From assembly GCA_949123685.1 (NCBI GenBank), contig CASBHZ010000071.1, positions 1-15,615 of the forward strand: a DNA stretch of 15,615 nt, in the 5' to 3' direction. Shown here in pieces: positions 1 through 7,698 of this stretch. Positions within the stretch are counted from its first letter, which is position 1, and every line of letters begins with the position of its first letter. The DNA is from an uncultured Bacteroidales bacterium. Its GTDB lineage: Bacteria; Bacteroidota; Bacteroidia; Bacteroidales; Muribaculaceae. The notes under the pieces are model-generated. The model had not been told where the DNA came from and searched no databases. It was given only the letters and a program-made list of their open reading frames with translations. Made by a program: the position numbers and the translations under genes.

Positions 1-22
1 CCCGTAATATGCACAAGGGGAC
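1..22. other. Unassigned leader before adapter
   Basis: These 22 bases precede a full Illumina Read 1 adapter. They do not match the P5 flow-cell sequence I would expect upstream of it, so they may be a barcode, an index read-through or assembly noise. They should not be treated as genomic sequence. Confidence 0.6.
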
Positions 23-55
23 ACACTCTTTCCCTACACGACGCTCTTCCGATCT
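23..55 (+). other. Illumina TruSeq Read 1 adapter (artefact)
   Basis: The 33 bases beginning ACACTCTTTCCCTACACGAC and ending CTTCCGATCT are identical to the standard TruSeq Read 1 adapter. This is library-preparation sequence, not biology. The native insert begins at 56, where an open mod reading frame starts mid-gene. This explains why the first gene has no start codon. Confidence 0.98.
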
Positions 56-421
56 CCCAATGATTACCAGCAAGACCAGCTCAATTTGTTTGCAGATAAC
101 ATCAAGCAAGACCGCACCGACCTTGATTTGCTCTTTGGGGCTATGCTTGCCTGGGGCGTAACACTCGACCTGCCAATGACGCAAGAAGAGGTGGACGGCT
201 GCACCATCTATACTGTGAACGATGGTGACTTAGTGGCTTGCTTTACCGAGAGAATCACCGACAATGTGGTGGCGGCGATGGCCGACAAAACTCCGCTGCG
301 TGTGCTCTTCCGTGACTCCTGCTTTGCCCAAGATGACCAAAAGATAAACATCTACGAGCAATTTAAGCAACTGATGGACTGGACCGATGATGAAGCCTTC
401 AAGAATATCAAGGTTATCTAA
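56..421 (+). CDS. mod: Type III restriction-modification DNA methyltransferase (Mod), C-terminal fragment
   Basis: This is the last ~121 codons of a type III restriction-modification methyltransferase, which recognises the asymmetric target and methylates adenine on one strand. The reading frame is open from the first native base at 56 and is cut by the adapter, so any internal start (for example TTG at 86) is not the real one. The catalytic motifs (DPPY and the AdoMet-binding FxGxG) lie upstream and are missing. The call rests on the C-terminal block LRVLFRDSCFAQDDQKINIY, a signature I recognise at the Mod C-terminus, followed by an ending in NIKVI, and on the type III res gene 1 kb downstream. 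The stop at 419-421 lies 10 nt before the rhuM1 ATG. A full Mod is usually about 600-700 residues, so roughly four fifths is absent. Confidence 0.88.
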   Translation, partial: PNDYQQDQLNLFADNIKQDRTDLDLLFGAMLAWGVTLDLPMTQEEVDGCTIYTVNDGDLVACFTERITDNVVAAMADKTPLRVLFRDSCFAQDDQKINIYEQFKQLMDWTDDEAFKNIKVI

Positions 422-431
422 ATTCGCGATT

Positions 432-1433
432 ATGGAAGAGAACAACAAAATACTCATCTATACGGATAGCGAAGGCTTGACCAAAATAGATGTAATATTA
501 GAAGACGAGACCTTGTGGCTTACGCAAGCGCAAATGTGCGAGCTGTATCAAACCAGTAAGTCGAACGTAAGCGAGCATATCAAGCACATATTTGAAGAGG
601 GTGAATTACAGGAAGATTCAGTTGTTCGGAAATTCCGAACAACTGCCTCCGACGGTAAATCATATATGACTGCATACTACAATCTGGATATGATTATCGC
701 CCTTGGTTATCGCATACGTTCTATCATAGCAACCCGTTTTCGTCAATGGGCTACGCAGCGGTTGAAAGAATATATGATTAAAGGTTTCGCTCTTGACGAT
801 GAACGACTGAAACAACTTGGAGGCGGTGGCTATTGGAAAGAGCTGTTGGAGCGCATCCGGGACATCCGTGCCACAGAAAAGGTGCTGTACCGCCAAGTGT
901 TGGAAATATATGCCACAAGTATCGACTATGACCCAAGAGCTTCTGTTTCGCAAGAGTTTTTCAAGAAAGTGCAGAACAAGATACACTATGCCATACACGG
1001 CCATACGGCAGCCGAACTGATTGTGGAACGTGCCGATGCCGAAAAGGATTTTATGGGATTGCTTACATTCAAAGGGAATCAGCCTACTCTGTCAGAAGCT
1101 CGCACAGCCAAGAATTATTTGGATGAGAAGGAACTTCGTGCTATGGGGCAGTTGGTATCTGGATATTTGGACTTTGCAGAGCGTCAGGCAGAACGAGAGC
1201 AACCAATGACAATGAACGATTGGGCTAACTATTTGGATAGGATTCTTACCATGTCGGGAGAACAATTGCTATTAGATTCCGGCAAGGTGTCGCACACGGA
1301 AGCTATGGAACATGCTACCAATGAATATCGCAAATACAAACAACGCACTATCAGTGATGTGGAACAAGATTATCTGGACTCCATCAAGCGAATTGGCAAT
1401 ATAGGTAAAAAAGGAGACAAAAATGAAAATTAA
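432..1433 (+). CDS. rhuM: RhuM family protein, copy 1 (between mod and res)
   Basis: A 333-residue member of the virulence RhuM family (Pfam Virulence_RhuM type), a widespread accessory protein often encoded inside restriction-modification loci; its biochemical role is not established. The N-terminal part (about residues 25-110) looks like a DNA-binding module: TLWLTQAQMCELYQTSKSNV resembles a helix-turn-helix, followed by YNLDMIIALGYRIRS, a family hallmark. The C-terminal half carries the conserved block FFKKVQNKIHYAIHGHTAAE. I chose ATG 432 because it follows the mod stop by 10 nt and matches the family N-terminus; the in-frame ATG at 387 would overlap mod. The 3' end overlaps res by 11 nt, so the two are probably translationally coupled. 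An internal palindrome lies at 619-645. Copy 2 at 11086 is a divergent paralogue, closest in the C-terminal half. Confidence 0.92.
   Translation: MEENNKILIYTDSEGLTKIDVILEDETLWLTQAQMCELYQTSKSNVSEHIKHIFEEGELQEDSVVRKFRTTASDGKSYMTAYYNLDMIIALGYRIRSIIATRFRQWATQRLKEYMIKGFALDDERLKQLGGGGYWKELLERIRDIRATEKVLYRQVLEIYATSIDYDPRASVSQEFFKKVQNKIHYAIHGHTAAELIVERADAEKDFMGLLTFKGNQPTLSEARTAKNYLDEKELRAMGQLVSGYLDFAERQAEREQPMTMNDWANYLDRILTMSGEQLLLDSGKVSHTEAMEHATNEYRKYKQRTISDVEQDYLDSIKRIGNIGKKGDKNEN
619..645. repeat. 27-bp palindrome inside rhuM copy 1
   Basis: The arms CAGTTGTTCGGAA (619-631) and TTCCGAACAACTG (633-645) are perfect reverse complements of 13 bases around a single central A. The palindrome encodes the VVRKFRTT peptide, 5-12 residues after the conserved Gly-Glu-Leu. 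It could form a stable hairpin in the mRNA or be a dimeric protein-binding site. The second rhuM gene has a different palindrome at the equivalent position. Confidence 0.9.
1411..1416 (+). promoter_or_regulatory. Ribosome binding site for res
   Basis: AAGGAG ends 6 nt before the res ATG at 1423, inside the last codons of rhuM1. It is the clearest Shine-Dalgarno sequence in the window; most other genes here have none, as is common in Bacteroidetes. It supports ATG 1423 as the true res start despite the 11-nt overlap. Confidence 0.7.
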
Positions 1434-4400
1434 ATACAAGCACCAACGATTTCAGGCTGAAGCTACTCGCTGTGTGACGGATGTGTTCCAAGGTCAACCG
1501 AAGAGAGATGGACTGAGCAACTTTTTGATAGACCAAGGCAAAGGCCATATAGGTTTTAAGGTAGAAGGCTTTGGCAACGCCCCCATTGTGCTCGACCGTG
1601 AAAGTCTGTGCGAGAACATTCGCACCATACAGATGGCGCAAGGCTTGAAGCCTATCGAACATATACAAGGCGAGGGACTAACCCTTACGGTGGAAATGGA
1701 GACCGGTACAGGTAAAACCTATACCTACATCAAGACAATGTATGAACTGAACCAACGCTACGGCTGGAGTAAGTTCATTATCGTGGTACCCAGTATTGCC
1801 ATTCGCGAGGGTGTGTTCAAGAGTTTTGAAAGTATGGCGGAACACTTTGCCGGAGAGTATGGCAAACGGATGCAATACTTCATCTATAACTCCAAGCAGC
1901 TCTCCAAGATCGATGGCTTTGCCCAAGACAACGGCATTCACGTGATGGTCATCAACACGCAAGCATTCAATGCCTCGATGAACGAAGAGAAGAACATACA
2001 GGGACGTAGCGGAGACGCTGTCGCACGTATCATCTTTTCCCGACGGGATGAGTTTGGATCACGTCGTCCTATCGACATCCTTGCCAAGACCAATCCCATC
2101 ATGATCATTGATGAACCGCAAAGTGTGTTGGGTACGGACAAGGGCAACGCCACCCGACGGGGCATACAGCTGTTCAATCCCCTGTTCAAGGTCTTGTATA
2201 GTGCCACTCATCGCAAGGACGACATCTACAACATGGTATTCCGACTGGATGCCATTGATGCCTATAACAAGCGGTTGGTGAAAAAAGTGGAAGTGCGAGG
2301 TGTGCACCAATTAGGCTCCACCGCTACCAACGGTTATGTCTATTTAGATGAAATCGTTATCGGCAAAGGCAATCCGCAGGCACGTATCGGTTTCGATATG
2401 AAAACCAATAACGGTACCCGCCATGTCATTCGCTTGGCAGGCGAAGGCTTCAACCTGAAAGAACAAAGTGGCGGACTGCAAGAATACGAAGACAACTACA
2501 TTGTAGAACGCATTGACGGACTGACCGGTACCATTCATTTCCTGAACGAACTGACGCTTCATGAAGGAGACATCGTAGGTGCTGCCAACGAAGAACTGGT
2601 GCGCCGTATGCAGATTCGTGAGACCATCAAAACACATCTGGAACGTGAACGCCAGTTGTTTCCCAGACACATCAAGGTGCTCTCCCTGTTCTTCATCGAC
2701 CATGTGGATAGCTACCGCATATACAGCAAAGAGGGTGTGGAGAAAGGAAAGTTTGCCAAGATGTTTGAGGAGGAATACCAGAGAGCCTTACAAGAAATGA
2801 TGCCTACATTTACGGATGGAGCTTATATGCGTTTCCTGTCCGACCCCAAGAATGCGTGTGACAACATTCACGACGGTTATTTCTCCGTGGATAAAAAAGG
2901 TGTCAGCGTGGAATCGAAAAGCAAGGAAGGTGAAAACGAAGAGCGTGGTTTCAACTTGATTATGAAAGATAAGGAGCGTCTGCTGAGCCAAGAGTGTCCG
3001 GTGCGTTTCATCTTCTCTCACTCTGCCTTGAAGGAGGGTTGGGACAATCCCAACGTGTTCCAGATTTGTACGCTGAAAGATACTGCCAACGAGATAAAGA
3101 AGCGGCAGGAAGTGGGACGCGGTATGCGTCTTTGCGTCAACGACAAAGGTGAACGCCAGGATACCGATGTATTAGGCGATACTGTGTTCAATATCAACAT
3201 ACTCACAGTTATCGCCAGCGAAAGCTATGACGACTTTGCCAAGAAGTTGCAGAAAGAAATAGCCGAGGCTTGCGATACTCGCCCTGTGATAGTGACTGCC
3301 AATCTGTTTGCCGATGCAATGGCGCAAACAGAAGATGGAACAACAGTAAAAATCTCCACACAACAGGCAGTAGATATTCACGAAGAGTTGATTACCCAAG
3401 GGTATATCAAGAAGGGGAAACTCACTCAGAAGTATTTTGATGAGAAGAAAGCCGGACAGCTTGATTTTGGCGAGGCAAACGAACTGAAATCATTTATCAT
3501 CAAGCAACTGGATAAGGTATTTGACCCGGATAGTGTGAAACCTACAAACGGAAGGGAAAAGAAAGAGGCAAAATTCAATGCCGACAACTTCCACAAGAAG
3601 GAGTGGCAGGAACTATGGAAGCGTATCAACACACGCACATACTACAATGTAAACTTCGACACCTCGAAGCTGATAAAGAACGCAATTGATGAACTGTACA
3701 AACATCTGAATGTAACGGAAATCCGCATCGTGGTGGAAAGCGGAGGTATAGAGGGAATTCGCGACCGCGAGGAATTGGAAGTCGGCACAGCTATGTCGGC
3801 AGCCAAAGTAAGAACTATCCATGTGAAGGAGGCTGTTGGAAGTGGTGTTACATACGACCTCGTAGGCGAATTGGTGCAAGCTACCGGCCTAACTCGAAGA
3901 ACCATTGTAGCCATTTTGCAAGGTATCAAACCCACCACATTCCATCAATTCAAGCTCAACCCCGAAGAGTTTATCATCAAGGCAGGACGTATCATTAACG
4001 ATTGTAAGGCAATCTCCCTGATACAGCATATCCGCTATGAGAAGCGCAACAATACGTTTGATAGCGACATCTTTGAGGAAGCAACACTTCGTGGTACATT
4101 GGGCAAGGACGCTATCGAAAGCGAGAAATCGCTGTATGATTTAGTGGTAGTTGATAGCCAAGGTATTGAGCGTTCCTTTGCCGAATCATTGGAAAAAGAG
4201 GACGATGTAGTGGTTTACACCAAGCTGCCGGGAGGCTTCTATATCAATACCCCCATGGGTAAATACAACCCCGACTGGGCAGTTGCCTTCCGCGAAGGTA
4301 GCGTGAAACACGTTTACTTTGTGGCAGAAACCAAAGGTAACGACATCGAAGCATCCCAGCTGCGAAAAGCCGAAGATGCCAAGATTGAATGTGCCCGTCG

Positions 4401-4485
4401 TCACTTTGCAGCCATCAGTACAGGCGAAGTGGTATATAGCGTGGTGAAAACGTATCAGGATTTGTATAATGCGGTAACGAAATAA
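1423..4485 (+). CDS. res: Type III restriction enzyme, Res subunit (helicase/translocase plus endonuclease)
   Basis: A complete 1020-residue type III restriction subunit. It pairs with Mod, uses ATP to move or diffuse along DNA between two head-to-head unmethylated sites, and cuts about 25-27 bp from one of them (family knowledge). Visible SF2 motifs are the Walker A METGTGKTY (residues 92-100, K98), DEAD-box variant IIDEPQS (D230, E231), motif III SATHR (260-264), and motif V/VI regions LKEGWDNPNVFQ and RQEVGRGMR. The C-terminal PD-(D/E)XK nuclease is intact: P950-D951 followed by E969-T-K971. Length is normal for Res. The start overlaps rhuM1 and has a good ribosome binding site. Nothing looks broken, so the enzyme should be active if the missing part of mod is intact. 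Confidence 0.96.
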   Translation: MKIKYKHQRFQAEATRCVTDVFQGQPKRDGLSNFLIDQGKGHIGFKVEGFGNAPIVLDRESLCENIRTIQMAQGLKPIEHIQGEGLTLTVEMETGTGKTYTYIKTMYELNQRYGWSKFIIVVPSIAIREGVFKSFESMAEHFAGEYGKRMQYFIYNSKQLSKIDGFAQDNGIHVMVINTQAFNASMNEEKNIQGRSGDAVARIIFSRRDEFGSRRPIDILAKTNPIMIIDEPQSVLGTDKGNATRRGIQLFNPLFKVLYSATHRKDDIYNMVFRLDAIDAYNKRLVKKVEVRGVHQLGSTATNGYVYLDEIVIGKGNPQARIGFDMKTNNGTRHVIRLAGEGFNLKEQSGGLQEYEDNYIVERIDGLTGTIHFLNELTLHEGDIVGAANEELVRRMQIRETIKTHLERERQLFPRHIKVLSLFFIDHVDSYRIYSKEGVEKGKFAKMFEEEYQRALQEMMPTFTDGAYMRFLSDPKNACDNIHDGYFSVDKKGVSVESKSKEGENEERGFNLIMKDKERLLSQECPVRFIFSHSALKEGWDNPNVFQICTLKDTANEIKKRQEVGRGMRLCVNDKGERQDTDVLGDTVFNINILTVIASESYDDFAKKLQKEIAEACDTRPVIVTANLFADAMAQTEDGTTVKISTQQAVDIHEELITQGYIKKGKLTQKYFDEKKAGQLDFGEANELKSFIIKQLDKVFDPDSVKPTNGREKKEAKFNADNFHKKEWQELWKRINTRTYYNVNFDTSKLIKNAIDELYKHLNVTEIRIVVESGGIEGIRDREELEVGTAMSAAKVRTIHVKEAVGSGVTYDLVGELVQATGLTRRTIVAILQGIKPTTFHQFKLNPEEFIIKAGRIINDCKAISLIQHIRYEKRNNTFDSDIFEEATLRGTLGKDAIESEKSLYDLVVVDSQGIERSFAESLEKEDDVVVYTKLPGGFYINTPMGKYNPDWAVAFREGSVKHVYFVAETKGNDIEASQLRKAEDAKIECARRHFAAISTGEVVYSVVKTYQDLYNAVTK

Positions 4486-4494
4486 CACAATCAT

Positions 4495-4522
4495 CCATGT
4501 AGAGGAGCCACTCCCTACATGG
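4495..4522. promoter_or_regulatory. Strong hairpin at the res/KAP junction
   Basis: CCATGTAG-A-GGAG (4495-4507) pairs with CTCCCTACATGG (4511-4522): a 12-bp stem with one bulged A and a CCA loop, starting 10 nt after the res stop. No T-run follows, so it is not a textbook intrinsic terminator. It could be a partial terminator, an RNA processing/stability element or a translation control. It contains the first in-frame ATG (4519) of the KAP gene, which would be buried in the stem. Confidence 0.75.
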
Positions 4523-4545
4523 TATTTGATTCTTTGAATAGGAAC

Positions 4546-7500
4546 ATGATTACAGAGCATCCTTCGTATTTAAGAACGACACCTGTTGGTGAAGACCTAT
4601 TTATAGGTAAATCTCATGAAGCAATATCTAAAAGAATTGCTCAACAGATTAAAAATGGTAACCATTGCCAAATGATTGGAATTGATGGTGGATGGGGATC
4701 AGGTAAATCAAATTTAGTAAAGCTCATTTCTAATGAACTCAATGCAGGGATAAGTGATAAAAAGAAACAAATGTTTCCATTTATCACCTATGATGCTTGG
4801 GGGCACAGTTCCGATTTACAACGTCGTACCATATTAGAGGAAATAACAAAATCTCTGATTACTGACTATGAATGTCTTGATAACTCTTGGCAACTAAAAC
4901 TTAACGAACTTCTTTCCAAAAAGAAAAGCACTCATAACAAAAAAGTTCCTAGACTTAGCACAACTATTAAAGTCGGCATGTTATTAGTGGCATTAACCCC
5001 ACTAATCAATTGGCTTGTTTCTTTAGTTCCAGACAAATGTGTTTTGGGAAAGATTCTTACGTCTATGATACCTTACATTGTTGGTATCGTTTATGTTGTT
5101 TATAAAAAGCATTGCGATGATAAAAAATATGGAATAACTGGAACCGCATCATTCTCGTCTTACTTTGAGGAATTATTTCTTGTGTACAAGGGTAAAATTT
5201 CTGAAGAATCAACTTATGAAGTGATTTCTGAAAAAGAACCTTCATCTTCACAATTTAAGGAATGGATGCATCAGTTAGATGGGAGTATCAGGGATAGCAA
5301 AAAAGTAATCCTTGTTTTTGACAACATGGATAGGCTTCCTATTGCTAAAGTACAAGAGTTTTGGGCTGCTATACACTCTTTTTTTGCAGAAGAGTCTTTT
5401 GATAATCTTGTTATAATTGTTCCATTTGACTGCTCACATATCATAAATGCCTTCAAATCGGAAGATAATACCGATAATAGCCATTGTTACGGCAATGACT
5501 TTATTAACAAGACATTTAGTGTGGTACATCGTGTAGCTCCTCCCATCATGTCTGATTGGAAAGCATTTTTCTATCAAAAATGGAAAGATGCCTTTGGTAA
5601 AGAAGCTTCTCCAGATAAGGAGGTTACGCAAATATATGATGCTATGACCCCAGAAATTACACCTCGCAACATCATTGCTTTTATAAACGAACTAATTACA
5701 TTGAAGTTTAACTCTGATTTATCTATTCCTGATAGATACTTAGCATTATACATTTTTGGCAAGGATGAAATTTCAGCTAAACCGTCAATAGAACTTTTGT
5801 CTCCTTCATTTTTAGGGAATTTGTCTTGCCTTTATAGTAATGATACCGATATGCCTAAATTTATGTCGGCTATACATTATCAGCTACCTGTAGAGAAATC
5901 AATGGATATTGTTTTTACTCGGCAGATGAAAACAGCTCTCGATAATAATGAAGTGGAGACAATTAACCAATTAGCCAAAGATAACTCTACCTTTAAGAGT
6001 ATTGCAGAAATAGCTATTCTAGATGTCACTAACATTGAGAATGCGACAATAGCACTCGAAAAGGCTGATTTATCTAATATTGAGAAAGGCGTTCTCGATT
6101 ATATTTGGCAATGTCTATACCATCGTATTCACTCATTAAAAGCAGACTTCACACGTTACAAACCTTTCCACTCAATCTTACTTTCTCATATATCACAAAC
6201 AGGTAGGAAAAACTATATTTCTATGCTGATTAAACAATACCAAAGCATAAAGGAAGATAGTTTTGATTGCCAGACTTATATACAAGGCATTGATGCCTTG
6301 CGGAAAGTAGACTCATTTCATTTAGATTGTGTCCTTGAATGTTTATGGCAAATATCACCTGCATTGTTCGTGAAACTTACTCAAATCACGAAAGATTCAT
6401 ACAATGACTATGGATATTATTGTCCTGAAGAAGATTTAGACGAATACCTTTCTGATTTAAGCATTTCGGATTGGAAATCCATATTTATCAATAAGACATT
6501 AGCTGATGAATATAAATTGAATCGCTTTGAGAAAAAACTGCTCGAAAATCTAAAATCCTCTGGGAACAACGTAGATGATGTTAGAGTATGTATTGAACGC
6601 CTGAAAGAGATTCGATCCTATATAGATAATGCAGATTCTATAATGGCCGACTCGGCTATCTATAATATATTGGGTAGCATCGATAGTAAGAATCCAATAT
6701 TCTATGATTTAATATGCATTGGTATGTCCAAATGCGGTTCGTACCAGTATAGAGGATACAGCCCATATTCTATAATGCTATCTTCACCCTCTGACCAAGA
6801 TATTATTTCTATCTCAAACACCATTAAATGGTATATCAATTATGGTGATCTATTAGTAAGTTATAGTTCATATGATAGTAAACTAACAAATAGTGTTGTA
6901 AGACATTTGACCAATAGCTATAATGCTCATAGTAGAGCATCAATCACAAATTGCTTGAAAAATTATACATCTATAAAAGCTCATTATTCACTTGAAGCCA
7001 AGGCTTTGTTGACTAAACTTGCTGGATGGTCTACTAACTATAAAGGTGAAGATGTTTTCTCTCCTGAACTAATAAAAGACTGCCTTAATGTAAAAAATGA
7101 TTTATCAGTTGCAGTATTAAATGCTCTAAATTCAACCTTGCAAAGCAAATCGCAAGAGGTTTGGTGTGATGACTTGAAAAACTCGCACACTTTAGCCGAT
7201 TATTATGTCATGTATCATCCGGAAATTAATCAAAACTTGTTTGATGCGATAAAAGAGCAGATAAATAGTTGTGTAACTAATAATACTGCCATTGCAAACC
7301 AAGACATTGTTGGTAAGTTATTGTCTATATGTAACGTACAAGGCTGTGACGTGAAAAATTTCTTTATAGATACCCTAAATAAATTCAACACAAATCAGTC
7401 AACCAAAGGAAAGGTAATTGCATTAGCCCCTTGGATTTTCCAATATGTAGGGAATGACTTGGAGACTTATCAGGATTACTTGTTTAAGTTTTTAGTTACA

Positions 7501-7680
7501 GAGGTGTTAGAAGATGATGCAATAATTAGTATCCTTAATAAAAACAGACAGATGCTTTCATTCAAAAAACCTGATGATTTTAAGAGGAAAATCAAGCAGT
7601 TAGCTGAAGCTAATGGTAACGAATCTTCAGAAATTTGGATGCTGGCAAAATATTGGAAACTTATAAAAGATAAGAAATAA
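4546..7680 (+). CDS. KAP family P-loop NTPase, membrane-anchored
   Basis: A protein of 1044 residues from ATG 4546 (1053 if ATG 4519 is used). It is a KAP-type P-loop NTPase, a family with membrane helices inserted into the ATPase domain that is frequent in bacterial defence islands. Walker A is GGWGSGKS (residues 48-55, K54) and Walker B is VILVFDNMDRL (D259, with D262-R263). Two hydrophobic stretches between them (about 142-161 and 172-187) form the typical membrane hairpin. The remaining ~600 residues are helix-rich, with no motif I recognise; a sensor or scaffold role is only a guess. I prefer ATG 4546 because 4519 lies in a hairpin. By eye the gene has about one third GC, well below res, which suggests separate acquisition. 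The next gene starts 18 nt downstream. Confidence 0.88.
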   Translation: MITEHPSYLRTTPVGEDLFIGKSHEAISKRIAQQIKNGNHCQMIGIDGGWGSGKSNLVKLISNELNAGISDKKKQMFPFITYDAWGHSSDLQRRTILEEITKSLITDYECLDNSWQLKLNELLSKKKSTHNKKVPRLSTTIKVGMLLVALTPLINWLVSLVPDKCVLGKILTSMIPYIVGIVYVVYKKHCDDKKYGITGTASFSSYFEELFLVYKGKISEESTYEVISEKEPSSSQFKEWMHQLDGSIRDSKKVILVFDNMDRLPIAKVQEFWAAIHSFFAEESFDNLVIIVPFDCSHIINAFKSEDNTDNSHCYGNDFINKTFSVVHRVAPPIMSDWKAFFYQKWKDAFGKEASPDKEVTQIYDAMTPEITPRNIIAFINELITLKFNSDLSIPDRYLALYIFGKDEISAKPSIELLSPSFLGNLSCLYSNDTDMPKFMSAIHYQLPVEKSMDIVFTRQMKTALDNNEVETINQLAKDNSTFKSIAEIAILDVTNIENATIALEKADLSNIEKGVLDYIWQCLYHRIHSLKADFTRYKPFHSILLSHISQTGRKNYISMLIKQYQSIKEDSFDCQTYIQGIDALRKVDSFHLDCVLECLWQISPALFVKLTQITKDSYNDYGYYCPEEDLDEYLSDLSISDWKSIFINKTLADEYKLNRFEKKLLENLKSSGNNVDDVRVCIERLKEIRSYIDNADSIMADSAIYNILGSIDSKNPIFYDLICIGMSKCGSYQYRGYSPYSIMLSSPSDQDIISISNTIKWYINYGDLLVSYSSYDSKLTNSVVRHLTNSYNAHSRASITNCLKNYTSIKAHYSLEAKALLTKLAGWSTNYKGEDVFSPELIKDCLNVKNDLSVAVLNALNSTLQSKSQEVWCDDLKNSHTLADYYVMYHPEINQNLFDAIKEQINSCVTNNTAIANQDIVGKLLSICNVQGCDVKNFFIDTLNKFNTNQSTKGKVIALAPWIFQYVGNDLETYQDYLFKFLVTEVLEDDAIISILNKNRQMLSFKKPDDFKRKIKQLAEANGNESSEIWMLAKYWKLIKDKK

Positions 7681-7698
7681 AAATTTGGCACTTTTGCT

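Noticed and set aside
86..421. First gene starting at a TTG at 86
   Set aside because: The frame is open back to the adapter junction at 56 and the protein is the tail of Mod, so this is a 5' truncation rather than a start.
387..431. Upstream ATG of rhuM1 giving a 348-residue protein
   Set aside because: The extra 15 residues are read out of frame from the 3' end of mod; ATG 432 follows the mod stop and matches the family N-terminus.
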